64,000 bases of DNA from Bog-950 sp046329515 (GCA_046329515.1 JAXLUM010000004.1:124001-188000), one strand, 5' to 3'. Shown: positions 1-9,305, counted from the first letter of the stretch. The notes: generated by a model not told the origin, from the letters alone. Translations and numbers: made by a program.

Positions 1-956
1 AAATTATAACTGCCACCTTGCCTATCATCATACGAGCCATCAATTACCAATGCAAACATTCCTCCTTTTTTAAAGGGGTGATGAAAACGCTGCATAAGGT
101 TTATATTTTTTACCAGTGCATTATCTATATAATAGTCGTGGTTCATATCCTGCTTCAGCCAATTAAATGCCCCATTAACAGCACCCAGGTAACTCCAGTC
201 TTTTTTCAATTTATGCGCAGTAACAATATTCAACTCTGAGCGCACATCCTGATTCATGAAAAAGTTGAGCAGTAGTTTTTCAGTGTTCTGTGGTTTTTTG
301 TATTCCACATTTATCTGCCCCGTCATGCTTTCGTATCCGTTTACAACGCTGCCGGCTCCTTTATTAACCTGTATCGAACTCATCCACGGACCGGGTACAT
401 ACAACATGCCGAAGGTGTTACCAAGAGAGCGAATGCCGGGAATATTCTCCGTCATTTGCTGGGTGTAAACACCATCGAGCCCTAACATGCGTATTTCTTT
501 GGCGCCCGAAACTGCATCACTAAAGTTTACATCAACGGTAGGGGAGTTCTCAAAGGTTTCGCTCAGGTTGCAACAGGCATCCTTCACTAAATCAGCCTGC
601 GTAAATGATTCGACGTTAGCGGTTGAGAAATCATTTCTGTTGCTTAAAACCTCTACCTGGTTAAGGCTTAAGGGTTTTAACTCTATATCTAATTCGGTTT
701 TACCGTTTAGGGTTATGGTATCTGTTTGGTAGAATGTAAGGGATACCACCAATTTATCAGTAGAAGGATTGAGCCCTGAAAGGCTGAAGCGCCCGGCAGA
801 ATCACTTACCGTAAAATTTAATGTGCCTGCCTGAATAATGCGTGCATCGGGCATGCCTTTTTTGGTGGAGGGGTCATAAATATGGCCCTGTACCGTTTGC
901 TGCGCATAAGTACAGTAACAGAATAGTGATGCTATAAAAAGACAGAGAAACCTCAT
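1..956 (-). CDS. TonB-dependent outer-membrane receptor, N-terminal 318 residues (cut by window edge)
   Basis: The reverse strand reads open from an ATG at 956 to the window edge. The product starts with a signal peptide (MRFLCLFIASLFCYCTYAQ), followed by a carboxypeptidase-D regulatory-like beta domain (about residues 20-95) and a TonB plug domain with the segments EIRMLGLDG, IPGIRSLG and VNKGAGSVVNGYESMTGQI. The barrel is outside the window. The plug carries a cysteine pair (DACCNLSESFE), which I know from receptors thought to handle metal complexes in this phylum. The gene lies 66 bp behind the HYC_CC_PP-like gene on the same strand, so the two are probably co-transcribed. The TonB receptor call is firm; the metal substrate is inferred from the partner. 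Confidence 0.88.
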   Translation of the reverse strand, partial: MRFLCLFIASLFCYCTYAQQTVQGHIYDPSTKKGMPDARIIQAGTLNFTVSDSAGRFSLSGLNPSTDKLVVSLTFYQTDTITLNGKTELDIELKPLSLNQVEVLSNRNDFSTANVESFTQADLVKDACCNLSETFENSPTVDVNFSDAVSGAKEIRMLGLDGVYTQQMTENIPGIRSLGNTFGMLYVPGPWMSSIQVNKGAGSVVNGYESMTGQINVEYKKPQNTEKLLLNFFMNQDVRSELNIVTAHKLKKDWSYLGAVNGAFNWLKQDMNHDYYIDNALVKNINLMQRFHHPFKKGGMFALVIDGSYDDRQGGSYN

Positions 957-1022
957 TCCTTAAAATTTAAAATAATGAAAACGCCCGTAATGCTGTTGCA
1001 GCAATACTTAAGGAAGAGAATA

Positions 1023-1454
1023 TTAAATACGGAAAACGCCGGTAAACTGAGCCTGTGACAGGAGGCGAGGCGGTGGATTTATATGGGTGCCTTTATATGT
1101 AACAGCGGCATTTACTGGCAAGTTGATTTTCGGCGAAACGGGGGTTACCGAAGCAGGATTTAAGGTGAATTTTTTTTCAGCAGTAAACCGCAAAGGGAAA
1201 AAGTGTTTTATAAAGGCTGACTTTACAATGCAGCAGTGCGGCCTGCTTACGGAACAATGACCCTGTGCTTGTAATTGCTTTTTGGCACAGCATGAATTAC
1301 CCCCGATGTTGGAACCGGTATTACTTATAGTAACAACTATGCCTATAGCGGTTTTATCTTTTTTTACGCAGGTATGTGCGTAAAGCGTTTGCCCGCTATC
1401 GGCCAGCAGAATGAGGAAGGTAAATAATACACAAAGTGCTCGCTTAAAAAGCAT
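1023..1454 (-). CDS. HYC_CC_PP-like small exported cysteine protein
   Basis: A 143-residue protein with an N-terminal hydrophobic segment (MLFKRALCVLFTFLILLAD). It then has the order HTC, later SCCAKK, then a C-x(6)-CC stretch (CSVSRPHCC), and near the end a PPP motif. This matches the layout of the HYC_CC_PP family of Bacteroidota, although the first motif is HTC instead of HYC. I chose the ATG at 1454 because the signal sequence begins there; an in-frame upstream start at 1481 would only add nine residues. Family members usually sit beside TonB receptors, as here, and the cysteines suggest metal binding. No function is established. Confidence 0.68.
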   Translation of the reverse strand: MLFKRALCVLFTFLILLADSGQTLYAHTCVKKDKTAIGIVVTISNTGSNIGGNSCCAKKQLQAQGHCSVSRPHCCIVKSAFIKHFFPLRFTAEKKFTLNPASVTPVSPKINLPVNAAVTYKGTHINPPPRLLSQAQFTGVFRI

Positions 1455-1536
1455 AATGCGAATATAAGGAATTGGGGCCACGGCTTTGCTGCTTAAGGGG
1501 TTTTAACGTCATTTAAGGGGCTTGCGGTCATAGTTA

Positions 1537-1564
1537 TTGACTATCAACTATTCTTCTACTTTTG
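1537..1564 (+). promoter_or_regulatory. Bacteroidota-type promoter for the 1572 lipoprotein gene
   Basis: TTG at 1537-1539, 17 bp spacer, then TACTTTTG at 1557-1564, a full match to the TAnnTTTG -7 element. The start codon follows only 7 bp later, so the transcript is expected to have almost no leader. Confidence 0.6.
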
Positions 1565-1571
1565 TGGGCCC

Positions 1572-2618
1572 ATGAAGTTAAGTTACGTTTTTGCCCTATT
1601 GCTATTAGTAGGTTTTTCAGCCTGCAAGCAGGATTTTGACATTACTGCAGATTATAAGGAGATACCTGTTGTATATGGCCTGCTTAATGACCAGGAAAAC
1701 ACGCACTACATACGTATACAAAAAGGCTATTTAATTGATGGCAATGCTTACAACGCTGCGGGCAACCCTGATTCCATTTATTACCCCGATGTTTTATCCG
1801 TTGAAATAAGCCGCTTAAATAATAACGGAAATGTTGAAGCGGTTTACCCTTTAACAAGAGTGGACGGTAATTTAATTGGCTTGCCTAAAGACCCGGGCAC
1901 CTTCTCGAATGCGGAAAACATATTATACACCTTTAACGGAAGTTTGAACCCTGATAAAACATACCGTTTGGATGTTACCAATACCAGTAACGGCAATAAG
2001 TTTTCGGCAGTAACTACTATGGTTAAAGATTTTACCGTGGTTACCCCTTTTTCAGGACAATACTTAAACCTGCATACAGTAAACCCACCTAAGGCAGTGT
2101 TTTATACGGCGCAAAACGGCGGTGTTTACGATTTAAAAATCCGCTTTCCGTATAAGGAATACCGCACCAGCGACAACGCACTTTTGAAAGACACCTTTGC
2201 CGATATTTTTGTGTTTAAGAGCAAGTTTGTTGATGATATTTTAGGCGGTAACCAGGTTGTAGAGGATATTAACGGCTCGCTTATTCTTAATACCCTGCAC
2301 AACGTATTAACGCGCGATGACCAGAATATTTACCGCGTGTTTAATTTGAACAAGGGTATGACCTTTTATTATGCTGCGGGCGGCACCGATGTATCGAAAT
2401 ATATGGCTGCGCAATTAGCACAAGGCAGCGGTTTAGCTTCAAACGAAGCGGTACCGCCTTATACCAATGTTACAGGCGGTTATGGCATTTTCAGCAGCAG
2501 ACACTTTCAGCAAATTGACAGTGTATTACTAAATGCCGATGGCCTTGATACCCTGGCTTGCAGTCCGCTTGCAGCGGGCCTGCGCTTTAAAGGCAGCTTT
2601 GGCCAGATTTGCAATTAA
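1572..2618 (+). CDS. Conserved hypothetical lipoprotein
   Basis: A 348-residue lipoprotein. The signal peptide ends in the lipobox VGFSAC, with the lipidated cysteine at residue 18. The body is rich in beta-prone segments (YKEIPVVYGLLNDQENTHYIRIQKGYL; PDKTYRLDVTNTSNGNKFSA) that look like immunoglobulin-type strands, as in other exported Bacteroidota lipoproteins distantly resembling DUF4249. I do not recognise a named family with confidence. The last four bases (TTAA) are shared with the stop codon of the convergent gene at 2615-3394. Probably anchored in the outer membrane or periplasm; role unknown. Confidence 0.7.
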   Translation: MKLSYVFALLLLVGFSACKQDFDITADYKEIPVVYGLLNDQENTHYIRIQKGYLIDGNAYNAAGNPDSIYYPDVLSVEISRLNNNGNVEAVYPLTRVDGNLIGLPKDPGTFSNAENILYTFNGSLNPDKTYRLDVTNTSNGNKFSAVTTMVKDFTVVTPFSGQYLNLHTVNPPKAVFYTAQNGGVYDLKIRFPYKEYRTSDNALLKDTFADIFVFKSKFVDDILGGNQVVEDINGSLILNTLHNVLTRDDQNIYRVFNLNKGMTFYYAAGGTDVSKYMAAQLAQGSGLASNEAVPPYTNVTGGYGIFSSRHFQQIDSVLLNADGLDTLACSPLAAGLRFKGSFGQICN

Positions 2619-3394
2619 AACATTATGCCAGCTACTAGACCGGCATAATGCGCTGCTGAATAATAGCTAACCCTGTAGGATTCGTTAATAAGAATATTAC
2701 CTCTGAAATGCTGGAAGCGGTAAAGCACGCCTAAGTGTGCTGAAACGCGGTTTGTGAACAATACGCGCACACCCAATTGCGTTTGCAGGGTGGCCCCGCC
2801 GATAGGCACCCCATCTGTACGGTAATTTTTGTTTACAGGAAGAATAAGAAAGGCGGCCCCCAACTTTTGATCGAGATAGGGTGATACGCGCTTGCGCAAA
2901 ATGGTATAACGTATATTGGCGAAGATGGGTATTTGAAAATATTTGTTTTTATCGCCCTCAATAGCGGCGCCTGCACCTAAAAACAAACTGCGGCTTACGT
3001 AATAGCCGCCTGTAGCAGTAATGGTAAAGTAGTTGTTAGTGTATTTATAAAACCGCCCATTTTCATCATTGGCTTTAAAGCCAAACAGGCCGCCAATATC
3101 AATGTAGCCGGCTAATCTCTTTTTAGTAGCAGAATCAAGGTTAAATGCGGATGAAGCCTTTTGCACCTGAATTTTTTCGCGCTTAATGCGGTCGATTTCT
3201 GAAAGGGAATATTCCGTTACCGAATCCTCGCTTTCGGCCGTTTGCAGTTTAATAGAAACGCCGGGTGTTTGTTCGTTTATAACCCCTTTAATAATGCGGC
3301 CATCTTTAAAGTAAACCACATCGCGATAATCGCTTTGGCCAAAGGCAAGGCCGGAAAGCAGAATGAGAAGAATGAAACAAAAGGGAGCCCTCAT
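2615..3394 (-). CDS. Predicted outer-membrane beta-barrel protein
   Basis: A 259-residue protein with a cleavable signal (MRAPFCFILLILLSGLAFGQ). An N-terminal section has the pattern VVYFKDGRIIKGVI...YSLSEIDRIK, commonly seen in Bacteroidota exported proteins. It is followed from about residue 95 by alternating amphipathic strands (GGYYVSRSLFLGAGAAIEG; PIFANIRYTILRKRVSPYLD; VSAHLGVLYRFQHF) ending in a hydrophobic strand LVAGIMF, typical of an 8-strand porin-like barrel. No substrate can be assigned. The gene converges on the lipoprotein gene at 1572 with a 4-bp overlap. Confidence 0.65.
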   Translation of the reverse strand: MRAPFCFILLILLSGLAFGQSDYRDVVYFKDGRIIKGVINEQTPGVSIKLQTAESEDSVTEYSLSEIDRIKREKIQVQKASSAFNLDSATKKRLAGYIDIGGLFGFKANDENGRFYKYTNNYFTITATGGYYVSRSLFLGAGAAIEGDKNKYFQIPIFANIRYTILRKRVSPYLDQKLGAAFLILPVNKNYRTDGVPIGGATLQTQLGVRVLFTNRVSAHLGVLYRFQHFRGNILINESYRVSYYSAAHYAGLVAGIMF

Positions 3395-3707
3395 AAAATG
3401 GATGAATGCTAATTAAAGGGAATAATTATGAATAGGCTGCATTAAGGCGTTGCGCAGATAGGCTGCGTTAACAGCGCTTATGTTTGAATGTAAATTTCGG
3501 GTCTTTTTAACAAAGTGGGTTGACAGCTGTTGTCAAAAAAAGTTCCTAAAAGGCGAGGCTGACAAATTGACGCTCCTGAAAATCAACTATTTACCTGTTT
3601 AACATATGGTTTTGGCAGAAGGATATCTGCAAAATGGCATTTTTGCCCGCCTAAAGCCGCATGGCACACCGATTGACAATAAAGGGCATACTAAAAACCA
3701 GAAAATT
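3395..3707. promoter_or_regulatory. 313-bp divergent intergenic region upstream of dnaK
   Basis: Contains two near-identical direct repeats, ATAGGCTGCATTAA (3432-3445) and ATAGGCTGCGTTAA (3458-3471), and a palindrome TTGACA-N5-TGTCAA (3520-3536). A possible promoter is TTGACG (3567-3572) with TATTTACC (3588-3595). I see no CIRCE element (TTAGCACTC-N9-GAGTGCTAA), so the usual HrcA control of dnaK is not supported here. Confidence 0.4.
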
Positions 3708-5627
3708 ATGAGTAAAATAATCGGTATAGACTTAGGAACCACTAACTCCTGTGTAGCCATTATGGAGGGTAACGACCCGGTAGTGATTCAGAATGATGAA
3801 GGAAGAAGAACTACGCCGAGTATTGTTGCCTTTTTAGCTAACGGTGAACGTAAAATTGGAGACCCTGCCAAGCGCCAGGCGGTTACCAACCCTACAAAAA
3901 CAATACAATCAATTAAGCGCTTTATGGGTATTCGTTACAGCGAAGCCGGTAAGGAAATACCCCGCGTGCCATATAAAGTAGTAAAGGGTGATAATGATAC
4001 TGTGCGCGTTGATATTGACGGCCGTATGTATACCGCCCAGGAAATTTCGGCAATGATTCTTCAGAAAATGAAGAAGACGGCTGAAGATTATATTGGCCAA
4101 ACAGTAACAGAAGCGGTTATTACCGTGCCTGCTTACTTTAACGACAGCCAGCGCCAGGCTACTAAAGAAGCCGGTGAAATTGCAGGCTTAAAAGTTCGCC
4201 GTATTTTGAACGAGCCTACTGCAGCCGCTTTGGCTTACGGCCTTGATAAAAAGCATAAGGACATTCACGTAGCGGTTTACGACTTAGGTGGCGGTACATT
4301 CGATATCTCTATTCTTGAAATGGGTGATGGTGTATTTGAAGTAAAATCTACCAACGGTGATACGCACTTAGGTGGTGATGACTTTGATAACGAAATTATC
4401 CAGTGGCTGGCTAATGAATTTCAGAATGAAGAAAGAGTGGACCTGCGCAAGGACCCTATGGCTTTACAGCGCTTGAAAGAAGCTGCTGAAAAGGCCAAGA
4501 TTGAGCTTTCTTCTTCAAGCGAAACAGAGATTAACCTGCCTTACATTACTGCGGTTGATGGTGTGCCTAAACACTTAGTAAAGAAACTGACCCGCGCTAA
4601 ATTTGAGCAGTTGGTTGATGTATTGGTGCAACGCACAATTGAACCTTGCCGCCAGGCCGTGAAGGATGCCGGTTTGGATGTTTCTAAAATTGATGATATC
4701 ATTTTAGTAGGTGGTTCAACCCGTATCCCTAAAATTCAGGAAGTAGTTGAGAAGTTCTTCGGTAAAAAACCAAGCAAGGGTGTTAACCCTGATGAAGTGG
4801 TTGCTGTGGGCGCTGCTATACAAGGTGGTATTTTAAGTGGTGAAGTGAAGGATGATATTGTGTTGGTTGATGTAACCCCACTTTCATTAGGCCTTGAAAC
4901 GCTGGGCGGTGTAATGACCAAGTTGATTGAATCGAACACTACCATTCCTACTAAAAAATCGCAGGTGTTTACCACTGCACAGGATAACCAGCCATCTGTA
5001 GAAATACACGTATTGCAAGGTGAGCGTGCAATGGCAAAGGATAACCGCACCATTGGCCGTTTCCACTTAGGTGATATACCACCGGCTATGCGCGGCACAC
5101 CGCAAATTGAAGTAACTTTTGATATTGACGCCAACGGTATAATACACGTAAGCGCTAAGGACAAAGGTACAGGCAAGGAGCAAAGCATACGTATTGAAGC
5201 TTCAACCGGCTTAAGCAAGGAGGAGATTGAAAAAATGCGTAATGAAGCTAAGGCCAACGAGGAAACAGATAAGAAAGCCCGCGAGCAGGCTGAAAAGGCG
5301 AACATGATTGATTCGCTGATTTTCCAAACAGAGAAGCAACTGAAAGACGTAGGTGATAAAATACCTGCTGATAAGAAGAGCAGTTTGGAAACTGCCCTGG
5401 CTGACCTTAAGAAAGCAAAAGAGAGTAACGATGCCGACGCAATGGATAAGGCTGCAGAAGCTTTAAACAATGCATGGCAGGCGGCCTCTCAGGATATATA
5501 CAACGCTACCCAGCAAAACGCTGCCGGTCAGCAAACTTCAACAGAGCAAAGCAACACCGACGGCAACAACAATGGCGGCGATAATGTTAGCGATGTGGAA
5601 TATGAAGAAGTGAAAGACAACAAGTAA
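3708..5627 (+). CDS. dnaK: Molecular chaperone DnaK (Hsp70)
   Basis: A 639-residue Hsp70, the usual length. The N-terminal ATPase domain begins MSKIIGIDLGTTNSCVA (phosphate 1 loop) and carries VYDLGGGTFDISILE (phosphate 2) and ILVGGSTRIPKIQ. The linker (VLVDVTPLSLG) leads into the substrate-binding domain, and the acidic tail ends in EYEEVKDNK. DnaK folds cytoplasmic proteins with DnaJ and GrpE, neither of which is in this window. An in-frame upstream ATG at 3606 would add 34 residues unlike any DnaK, so I take the ATG at 3708. The gene stands alone and is followed by a strong terminator. Confidence 0.99.
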   Translation: MSKIIGIDLGTTNSCVAIMEGNDPVVIQNDEGRRTTPSIVAFLANGERKIGDPAKRQAVTNPTKTIQSIKRFMGIRYSEAGKEIPRVPYKVVKGDNDTVRVDIDGRMYTAQEISAMILQKMKKTAEDYIGQTVTEAVITVPAYFNDSQRQATKEAGEIAGLKVRRILNEPTAAALAYGLDKKHKDIHVAVYDLGGGTFDISILEMGDGVFEVKSTNGDTHLGGDDFDNEIIQWLANEFQNEERVDLRKDPMALQRLKEAAEKAKIELSSSSETEINLPYITAVDGVPKHLVKKLTRAKFEQLVDVLVQRTIEPCRQAVKDAGLDVSKIDDIILVGGSTRIPKIQEVVEKFFGKKPSKGVNPDEVVAVGAAIQGGILSGEVKDDIVLVDVTPLSLGLETLGGVMTKLIESNTTIPTKKSQVFTTAQDNQPSVEIHVLQGERAMAKDNRTIGRFHLGDIPPAMRGTPQIEVTFDIDANGIIHVSAKDKGTGKEQSIRIEASTGLSKEEIEKMRNEAKANEETDKKAREQAEKANMIDSLIFQTEKQLKDVGDKIPADKKSSLETALADLKKAKESNDADAMDKAAEALNNAWQAASQDIYNATQQNAAGQQTSTEQSNTDGNNNGGDNVSDVEYEEVKDNK

Positions 5628-5670
5628 GACGTTGGATGTTGCCTTGGTTAAATTCACCATAGGTGACGAA

Positions 5671-5699
5671 GCCCCTGCGAGAGCAGGGGCTTTTTATTT
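5671..5699 (+). terminator. Intrinsic terminator after dnaK
   Basis: Perfect 8-bp GC-rich stem GCCCCTGC/GCAGGGGC (5671-5678, 5683-5690) with a GAGA tetraloop, followed by a T-rich run. Confidence 0.9.
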
Positions 5700-5774
5700 C
5701 GGGGGATTGATGGATTTGTGAAGGGTTACACAGATTATTTAAATACCGCATATTTATTATAGGGTAGACGATAG

Positions 5775-6869
5775 CTACTTGAATAATTCTTCCAGCTTTT
5801 CCTGCAGGTCTTTACCAAAAAGGTTTTTACCAAGGATATTACCGTTGCTATCAATAAGCCAGTTGGCAGGTAAGGCATTAACACCGTACAGTTCGGCTAC
5901 TTCGCTATAGGTGCCTTGCAGGTCGCTTAGTTGTGTCCATTGCAGACCGTCGGCAGCAATAGCTTTTAACCAACTGTTTCTATTATTATCAAGCGATACG
6001 CTGACAACCGTAAAACCTTTAGCGTTATACTTTTTATACTGCGCAACAATGTTTGGGTTTTCGTGGCGACAGGGTGCGCACCAAGAAGCCCAGAAATCAA
6101 GCAATACAATCTTGCCTTTAAAGTCGCTAAGGTTAACTTGTTTGCCGGCTGTATCAGGTAAAGTAAAAACGGGCGCCGTTGTACCGGCTTTCGAAATACT
6201 TTTTGCGCTTTGCTTTAATTGTAAGGCATGGTAGGATTGCTGCAAGGGAGGCGACAATGTTTTAAGTAAGGAAAGCCCTTTATCTATGTTGTCCTCGTTG
6301 TTGAATTTTTCGTAAAGCAGGTAAGGGCTAACCGCACTGTTAGGATGCTCCGTTACAAAGTCTACTACTAAAGCCCGTAATGTGTTGTACGTGCTGTAAA
6401 AGCTATCTACCAGCCACATGCGTGCCGCTGAATCGTCCGCCAGTTCTCTTGATGTCATTAGGCCCATATACCAATCGCGCCTTTTAATGATGGGCGCTTC
6501 TTCATTACGGAATTGTTGGTATTGGTTAGTGAGTTCTGTGCCTGATGCCTGAATGTTGTGCCTGTTTTTTAATGAGCCGCTGATTTTTATTTTACCTCCA
6601 TCTATAAAGAAGGGCAGGCTAAAATCGAAATGGTTCATGTAAACAAAAGCAGTGGTTGGTTCTTTTATTGTTCCGGCAAAAGTGAAGCGCCCTTTTTTGA
6701 TAAGTGCGGAATCAGTTCTATCACTGCCCTCGGCGGAGGGATAATTCAGATATATCCACATGCCATCGGAACCTTTAATATTTCCTTTTATGGTAAACTG
6801 TTGCGCGAGCGATGACGATGAATAAAAGCTAATGATGATAAAAGCAATAACCGCAGCAAACTGTTTCAT
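5775..6869 (-). CDS. TlpA-family thiol-disulfide oxidoreductase with DUF4369-like N-terminus
   Basis: A 364-residue exported thioredoxin-fold protein. After the signal peptide (MKQFAAVIAFIIISFYSSSSLAQ) comes a DUF4369-like beta domain (FTIKGNIKGSDGMWIYLNY). The C-terminal TlpA/AhpC-TSA domain has PVFTLPDTAGKQVNLSDFKG, the active-site motif WASWCAPCR (CxxC) and a cis-proline region (VNALPANWLID). Such proteins act in the periplasm, reducing disulfides, often for cytochrome c maturation. I use the ATG at 6869, where the signal peptide begins, because the longer form would overlap yjbQ. It lies 2 bp behind yjbQ, so the pair is probably one operon. Confidence 0.9.
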   Translation of the reverse strand: MKQFAAVIAFIIISFYSSSSLAQQFTIKGNIKGSDGMWIYLNYPSAEGSDRTDSALIKKGRFTFAGTIKEPTTAFVYMNHFDFSLPFFIDGGKIKISGSLKNRHNIQASGTELTNQYQQFRNEEAPIIKRRDWYMGLMTSRELADDSAARMWLVDSFYSTYNTLRALVVDFVTEHPNSAVSPYLLYEKFNNEDNIDKGLSLLKTLSPPLQQSYHALQLKQSAKSISKAGTTAPVFTLPDTAGKQVNLSDFKGKIVLLDFWASWCAPCRHENPNIVAQYKKYNAKGFTVVSVSLDNNRNSWLKAIAADGLQWTQLSDLQGTYSEVAELYGVNALPANWLIDSNGNILGKNLFGKDLQEKLEELFK

Positions 6870-6871
6870 TA

Positions 6872-7282
6872 CTACGAATATACAGTAGCTACAATTGTTC
6901 TGCCGCGAGCATGATTGCGAAACTCGCATAAATAAAGGCCCTGCCATGTGCCCAGGTTCAAGCGGTGGTTGGTAATAGGAACTGTAACGGTATAGCCTAC
7001 TAAGGCTGTTTTAATGTGCGCAGGCATATCATCAGGGCCTTCGTCGTTATGTGTGTAATAAGGAGCATTTTCAGGCGCAAGCTTATTGAAAGAGGTTTCA
7101 AAATCTACGCGCACGCTTGGGTCAGCATTTTCATTTATGGTTAAACCGGCTGAAGTGTGCTTAATAAATAAAACCAGTATGCCGGTTTGGGGTAAATCCG
7201 GTAAGTGTTTGGTTATGCCCTCTGTAATTAAATGGAAGCCGCGTTTATAAGCCGGCAGAGTGAACTCAGTTTGTTGAATCAT
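6872..7282 (-). CDS. yjbQ: YjbQ-family (UPF0047) protein
   Basis: A 136-residue protein matching the YjbQ/UPF0047 family along its whole length. Visible family motifs are LVLFIKHTSAGLTINENADPSV, YTHNDEGPDDMPAHIK and LGTWQGLYLCEFRNHARGR. The histidines and the NEGPDDMP-like segment form the conserved pocket. Members in E. coli show weak thiamine-phosphate synthase activity and the family is annotated accordingly, but the physiological role is unsettled. It is the promoter-proximal gene of a two-gene unit with the TlpA-like protein. Confidence 0.92.
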   Translation of the reverse strand: MIQQTEFTLPAYKRGFHLITEGITKHLPDLPQTGILVLFIKHTSAGLTINENADPSVRVDFETSFNKLAPENAPYYTHNDEGPDDMPAHIKTALVGYTVTVPITNHRLNLGTWQGLYLCEFRNHARGRTIVATVYS

Positions 7283-7443
7283 TTTTGAATAATTCTGTGT
7301 GATTAAAATACAAAGAATACCATTGATAACGTGAGAATTAGGCCTTTAGTTTGTTGAAGCGAACTATAGCGGCTTTTTCTTACATTCGCTGCTCATTTCT
7401 TTGGGGAACACACAATTAAAGAATAAGATTAAGAGAGGGAATT

Positions 7444-9129
7444 ATGAGTGATACTACTATCATTTTTTCAATGTTGGGGGTTAGCAAAACCATACCACCT
7501 AACAAGCAAATTATAAAAGACATTTACCTGAGCTTTTACTATGGCGCCAAAATCGGCATTATAGGGGCTAACGGTTCAGGTAAATCAACCCTGCTGCGAA
7601 TTATTGCCGGGGCTGATGAGAATTACCAGGGCAAGATTGAAAAGAGCAAGGACTACAGCGTTGGTTACCTTGAGCAGGAACCTAAACTGGATGAAAGCAA
7701 AACAGTGATTGACATTGTGCGCGAAGGCAAAAAAGAAATTTTTGATTTGCTGGATGAGTTCAACAAGATAAGCGAGATGTTCAGCGACCCGGATTTAGAC
7801 CCGGACAGAATGGAGAAGTTGCTGGAACGCCAGGGCGTGCTGCAGGATAAGATTGATGCGGCAAATGCCTGGGAAATTGACCAGGTGTTGAACCGCGCTA
7901 TGGATGCTTTACAGTGTCCGGAGCCGGATGCACCGATAAAGAACCTGTCGGGTGGTGAAAGAAGGAGAGTGGCATTATGCCGTTTGTTGTTACAGGAGCC
8001 CGATGTGTTGTTGCTGGATGAGCCCACCAACCACTTAGATGCTGAATCGGTTTTATGGTTGGAGCACCACTTAGCGCAATATAAAGGAACGGTTATATGT
8101 ATTACGCACGACCGTTATTTCCTTGATAATGTTGCCGGCTGGATATTGGAACTTGACCGTGGAGAAGGTATTCCGTGGAAAGGAAATTACAGCACATGGT
8201 TAGAGCAGAAACAAGTTCGTTTAGCGCAGGAAGAAAAGATTGAAAGCAAGCGTCAGAAGATGCTTCAGCACGAATTGGAATGGGTGCGCATGGGCCAGAA
8301 AGCGCGCCAGGCCAAGAGCAAAGCGCGTTTGGCTAACTACGAAAAAATGGCGGCGGAAGAAGCCAAAGGCCAGGAAGAGAAACTGGAGATTTATATTCCG
8401 CCAGGGCCGCGCTTAGGGGCTAAGGTTATTGTAGCTAAAGATGTGGCAAAAGCGTTTGGCGACAGGGTGCTTTACGAAAACCTGAACTTTAGTTTGCCGC
8501 AAGGTGGTATAGTAGGCATAATAGGCCCTAACGGTGCGGGTAAAACAACCTTGTTCCGTATGATAATGGGAGAGGAGAAGCCAACGGCAGGAACTTTTGA
8601 AGTGGGCGAAACGGTAAAGATTTCTTACGTTGACCAAAGCCATTCCAACATTGACCCTGAAAAGTCAGTATGGGAAGTAATAAGCAATGGCGACGAATGG
8701 ATTGAATTGGGCAAGTTAAAGATGAACAGCCGCGGCTATGTATCGCGCTTTAACTTTAACGGTGGCGACCAGCAGAAGAAGATAAAAGTACTTTCAGGCG
8801 GTGAACGTAACCGCTTACACCTGGCGCTTACATTGCGCGAAGAGGCGAACGTTTTATTACTTGACGAACCTACCAACGACTTAGACGTTAATACTATCCG
8901 CGCTTTGGAAGAAGCATTGGATAACTACGCGGGTTGTGCTGTTGTGATTTCGCACGACCGTTGGTTCCTTGACCGCGTTTGCACCCACATACTTGCTTTT
9001 GAAGGTGAAGGCCAGGTTTATTGGTTTGAAGGTAGCTTTAGCGACTATGAAGAGAATAAGAAGCAACGCCTTGGTATTACCGACGAACAGCCACGTAAAT
9101 TCCGTTACAAAAAGCTGGTTGTTGGCTAA
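7444..9129 (+). CDS. ettA: Energy-dependent translational throttle protein EttA (ABC-F)
   Basis: A 561-residue soluble ABC-F protein with two ATPase domains and no membrane segment. The first has Walker A GANGSGKST and signature LSGGERRR; the second has GPNGAGKTT and LSGGERNR. Both have LLLDEPTN Walker B motifs. The linker between them (about residues 250-320: EQKQVRLAQEEKIESKRQKM...WVRMGQKARQAKSKARL) is the P-site tRNA interaction motif that marks EttA. It binds the ribosome E site and gates entry into elongation according to ATP/ADP. Length and architecture match E. coli EttA (about 555 residues). Followed by a terminator. Confidence 0.97.
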   Translation: MSDTTIIFSMLGVSKTIPPNKQIIKDIYLSFYYGAKIGIIGANGSGKSTLLRIIAGADENYQGKIEKSKDYSVGYLEQEPKLDESKTVIDIVREGKKEIFDLLDEFNKISEMFSDPDLDPDRMEKLLERQGVLQDKIDAANAWEIDQVLNRAMDALQCPEPDAPIKNLSGGERRRVALCRLLLQEPDVLLLDEPTNHLDAESVLWLEHHLAQYKGTVICITHDRYFLDNVAGWILELDRGEGIPWKGNYSTWLEQKQVRLAQEEKIESKRQKMLQHELEWVRMGQKARQAKSKARLANYEKMAAEEAKGQEEKLEIYIPPGPRLGAKVIVAKDVAKAFGDRVLYENLNFSLPQGGIVGIIGPNGAGKTTLFRMIMGEEKPTAGTFEVGETVKISYVDQSHSNIDPEKSVWEVISNGDEWIELGKLKMNSRGYVSRFNFNGGDQQKKIKVLSGGERNRLHLALTLREEANVLLLDEPTNDLDVNTIRALEEALDNYAGCAVVISHDRWFLDRVCTHILAFEGEGQVYWFEGSFSDYEENKKQRLGITDEQPRKFRYKKLVVG

Positions 9130-9148
9130 CAACACCATCAAATTTTAC

Positions 9149-9180
9149 AAAGGCCGCGTTTTTAGCGGCCTTTGTCTTTA
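9149..9180 (+). terminator. Intrinsic terminator after ettA
   Basis: Stem AAAGGCCGC (9149-9157) pairs with GCGGCCTTT (9165-9173), with a 7-base loop and a T-rich tail. Confidence 0.85.
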
Positions 9181-9305
9181 GTGCCCGTTTATCAGTTAAT
9201 TAACCCTGAAAATGGCTTGCATATAACCTTTTTAGATACAATACGTAATAGGTAAAAGGGGCATAGTCTGACTGTGCCTGTTATTGCTTTACTTAAACTT
9301 TGCGT

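Noticed and set aside
3606..3707. Longer dnaK reading from an upstream ATG
   Set aside because: The 34 extra residues do not resemble DnaK, and MSKIIGIDLGTTNS is the universal start.
4736..5470. Long open frame (244 codons) on the minus strand inside dnaK
   Set aside because: It is the antisense of a strongly conserved dnaK region, and its translation is a low-complexity Ser/Leu sequence with no family features.
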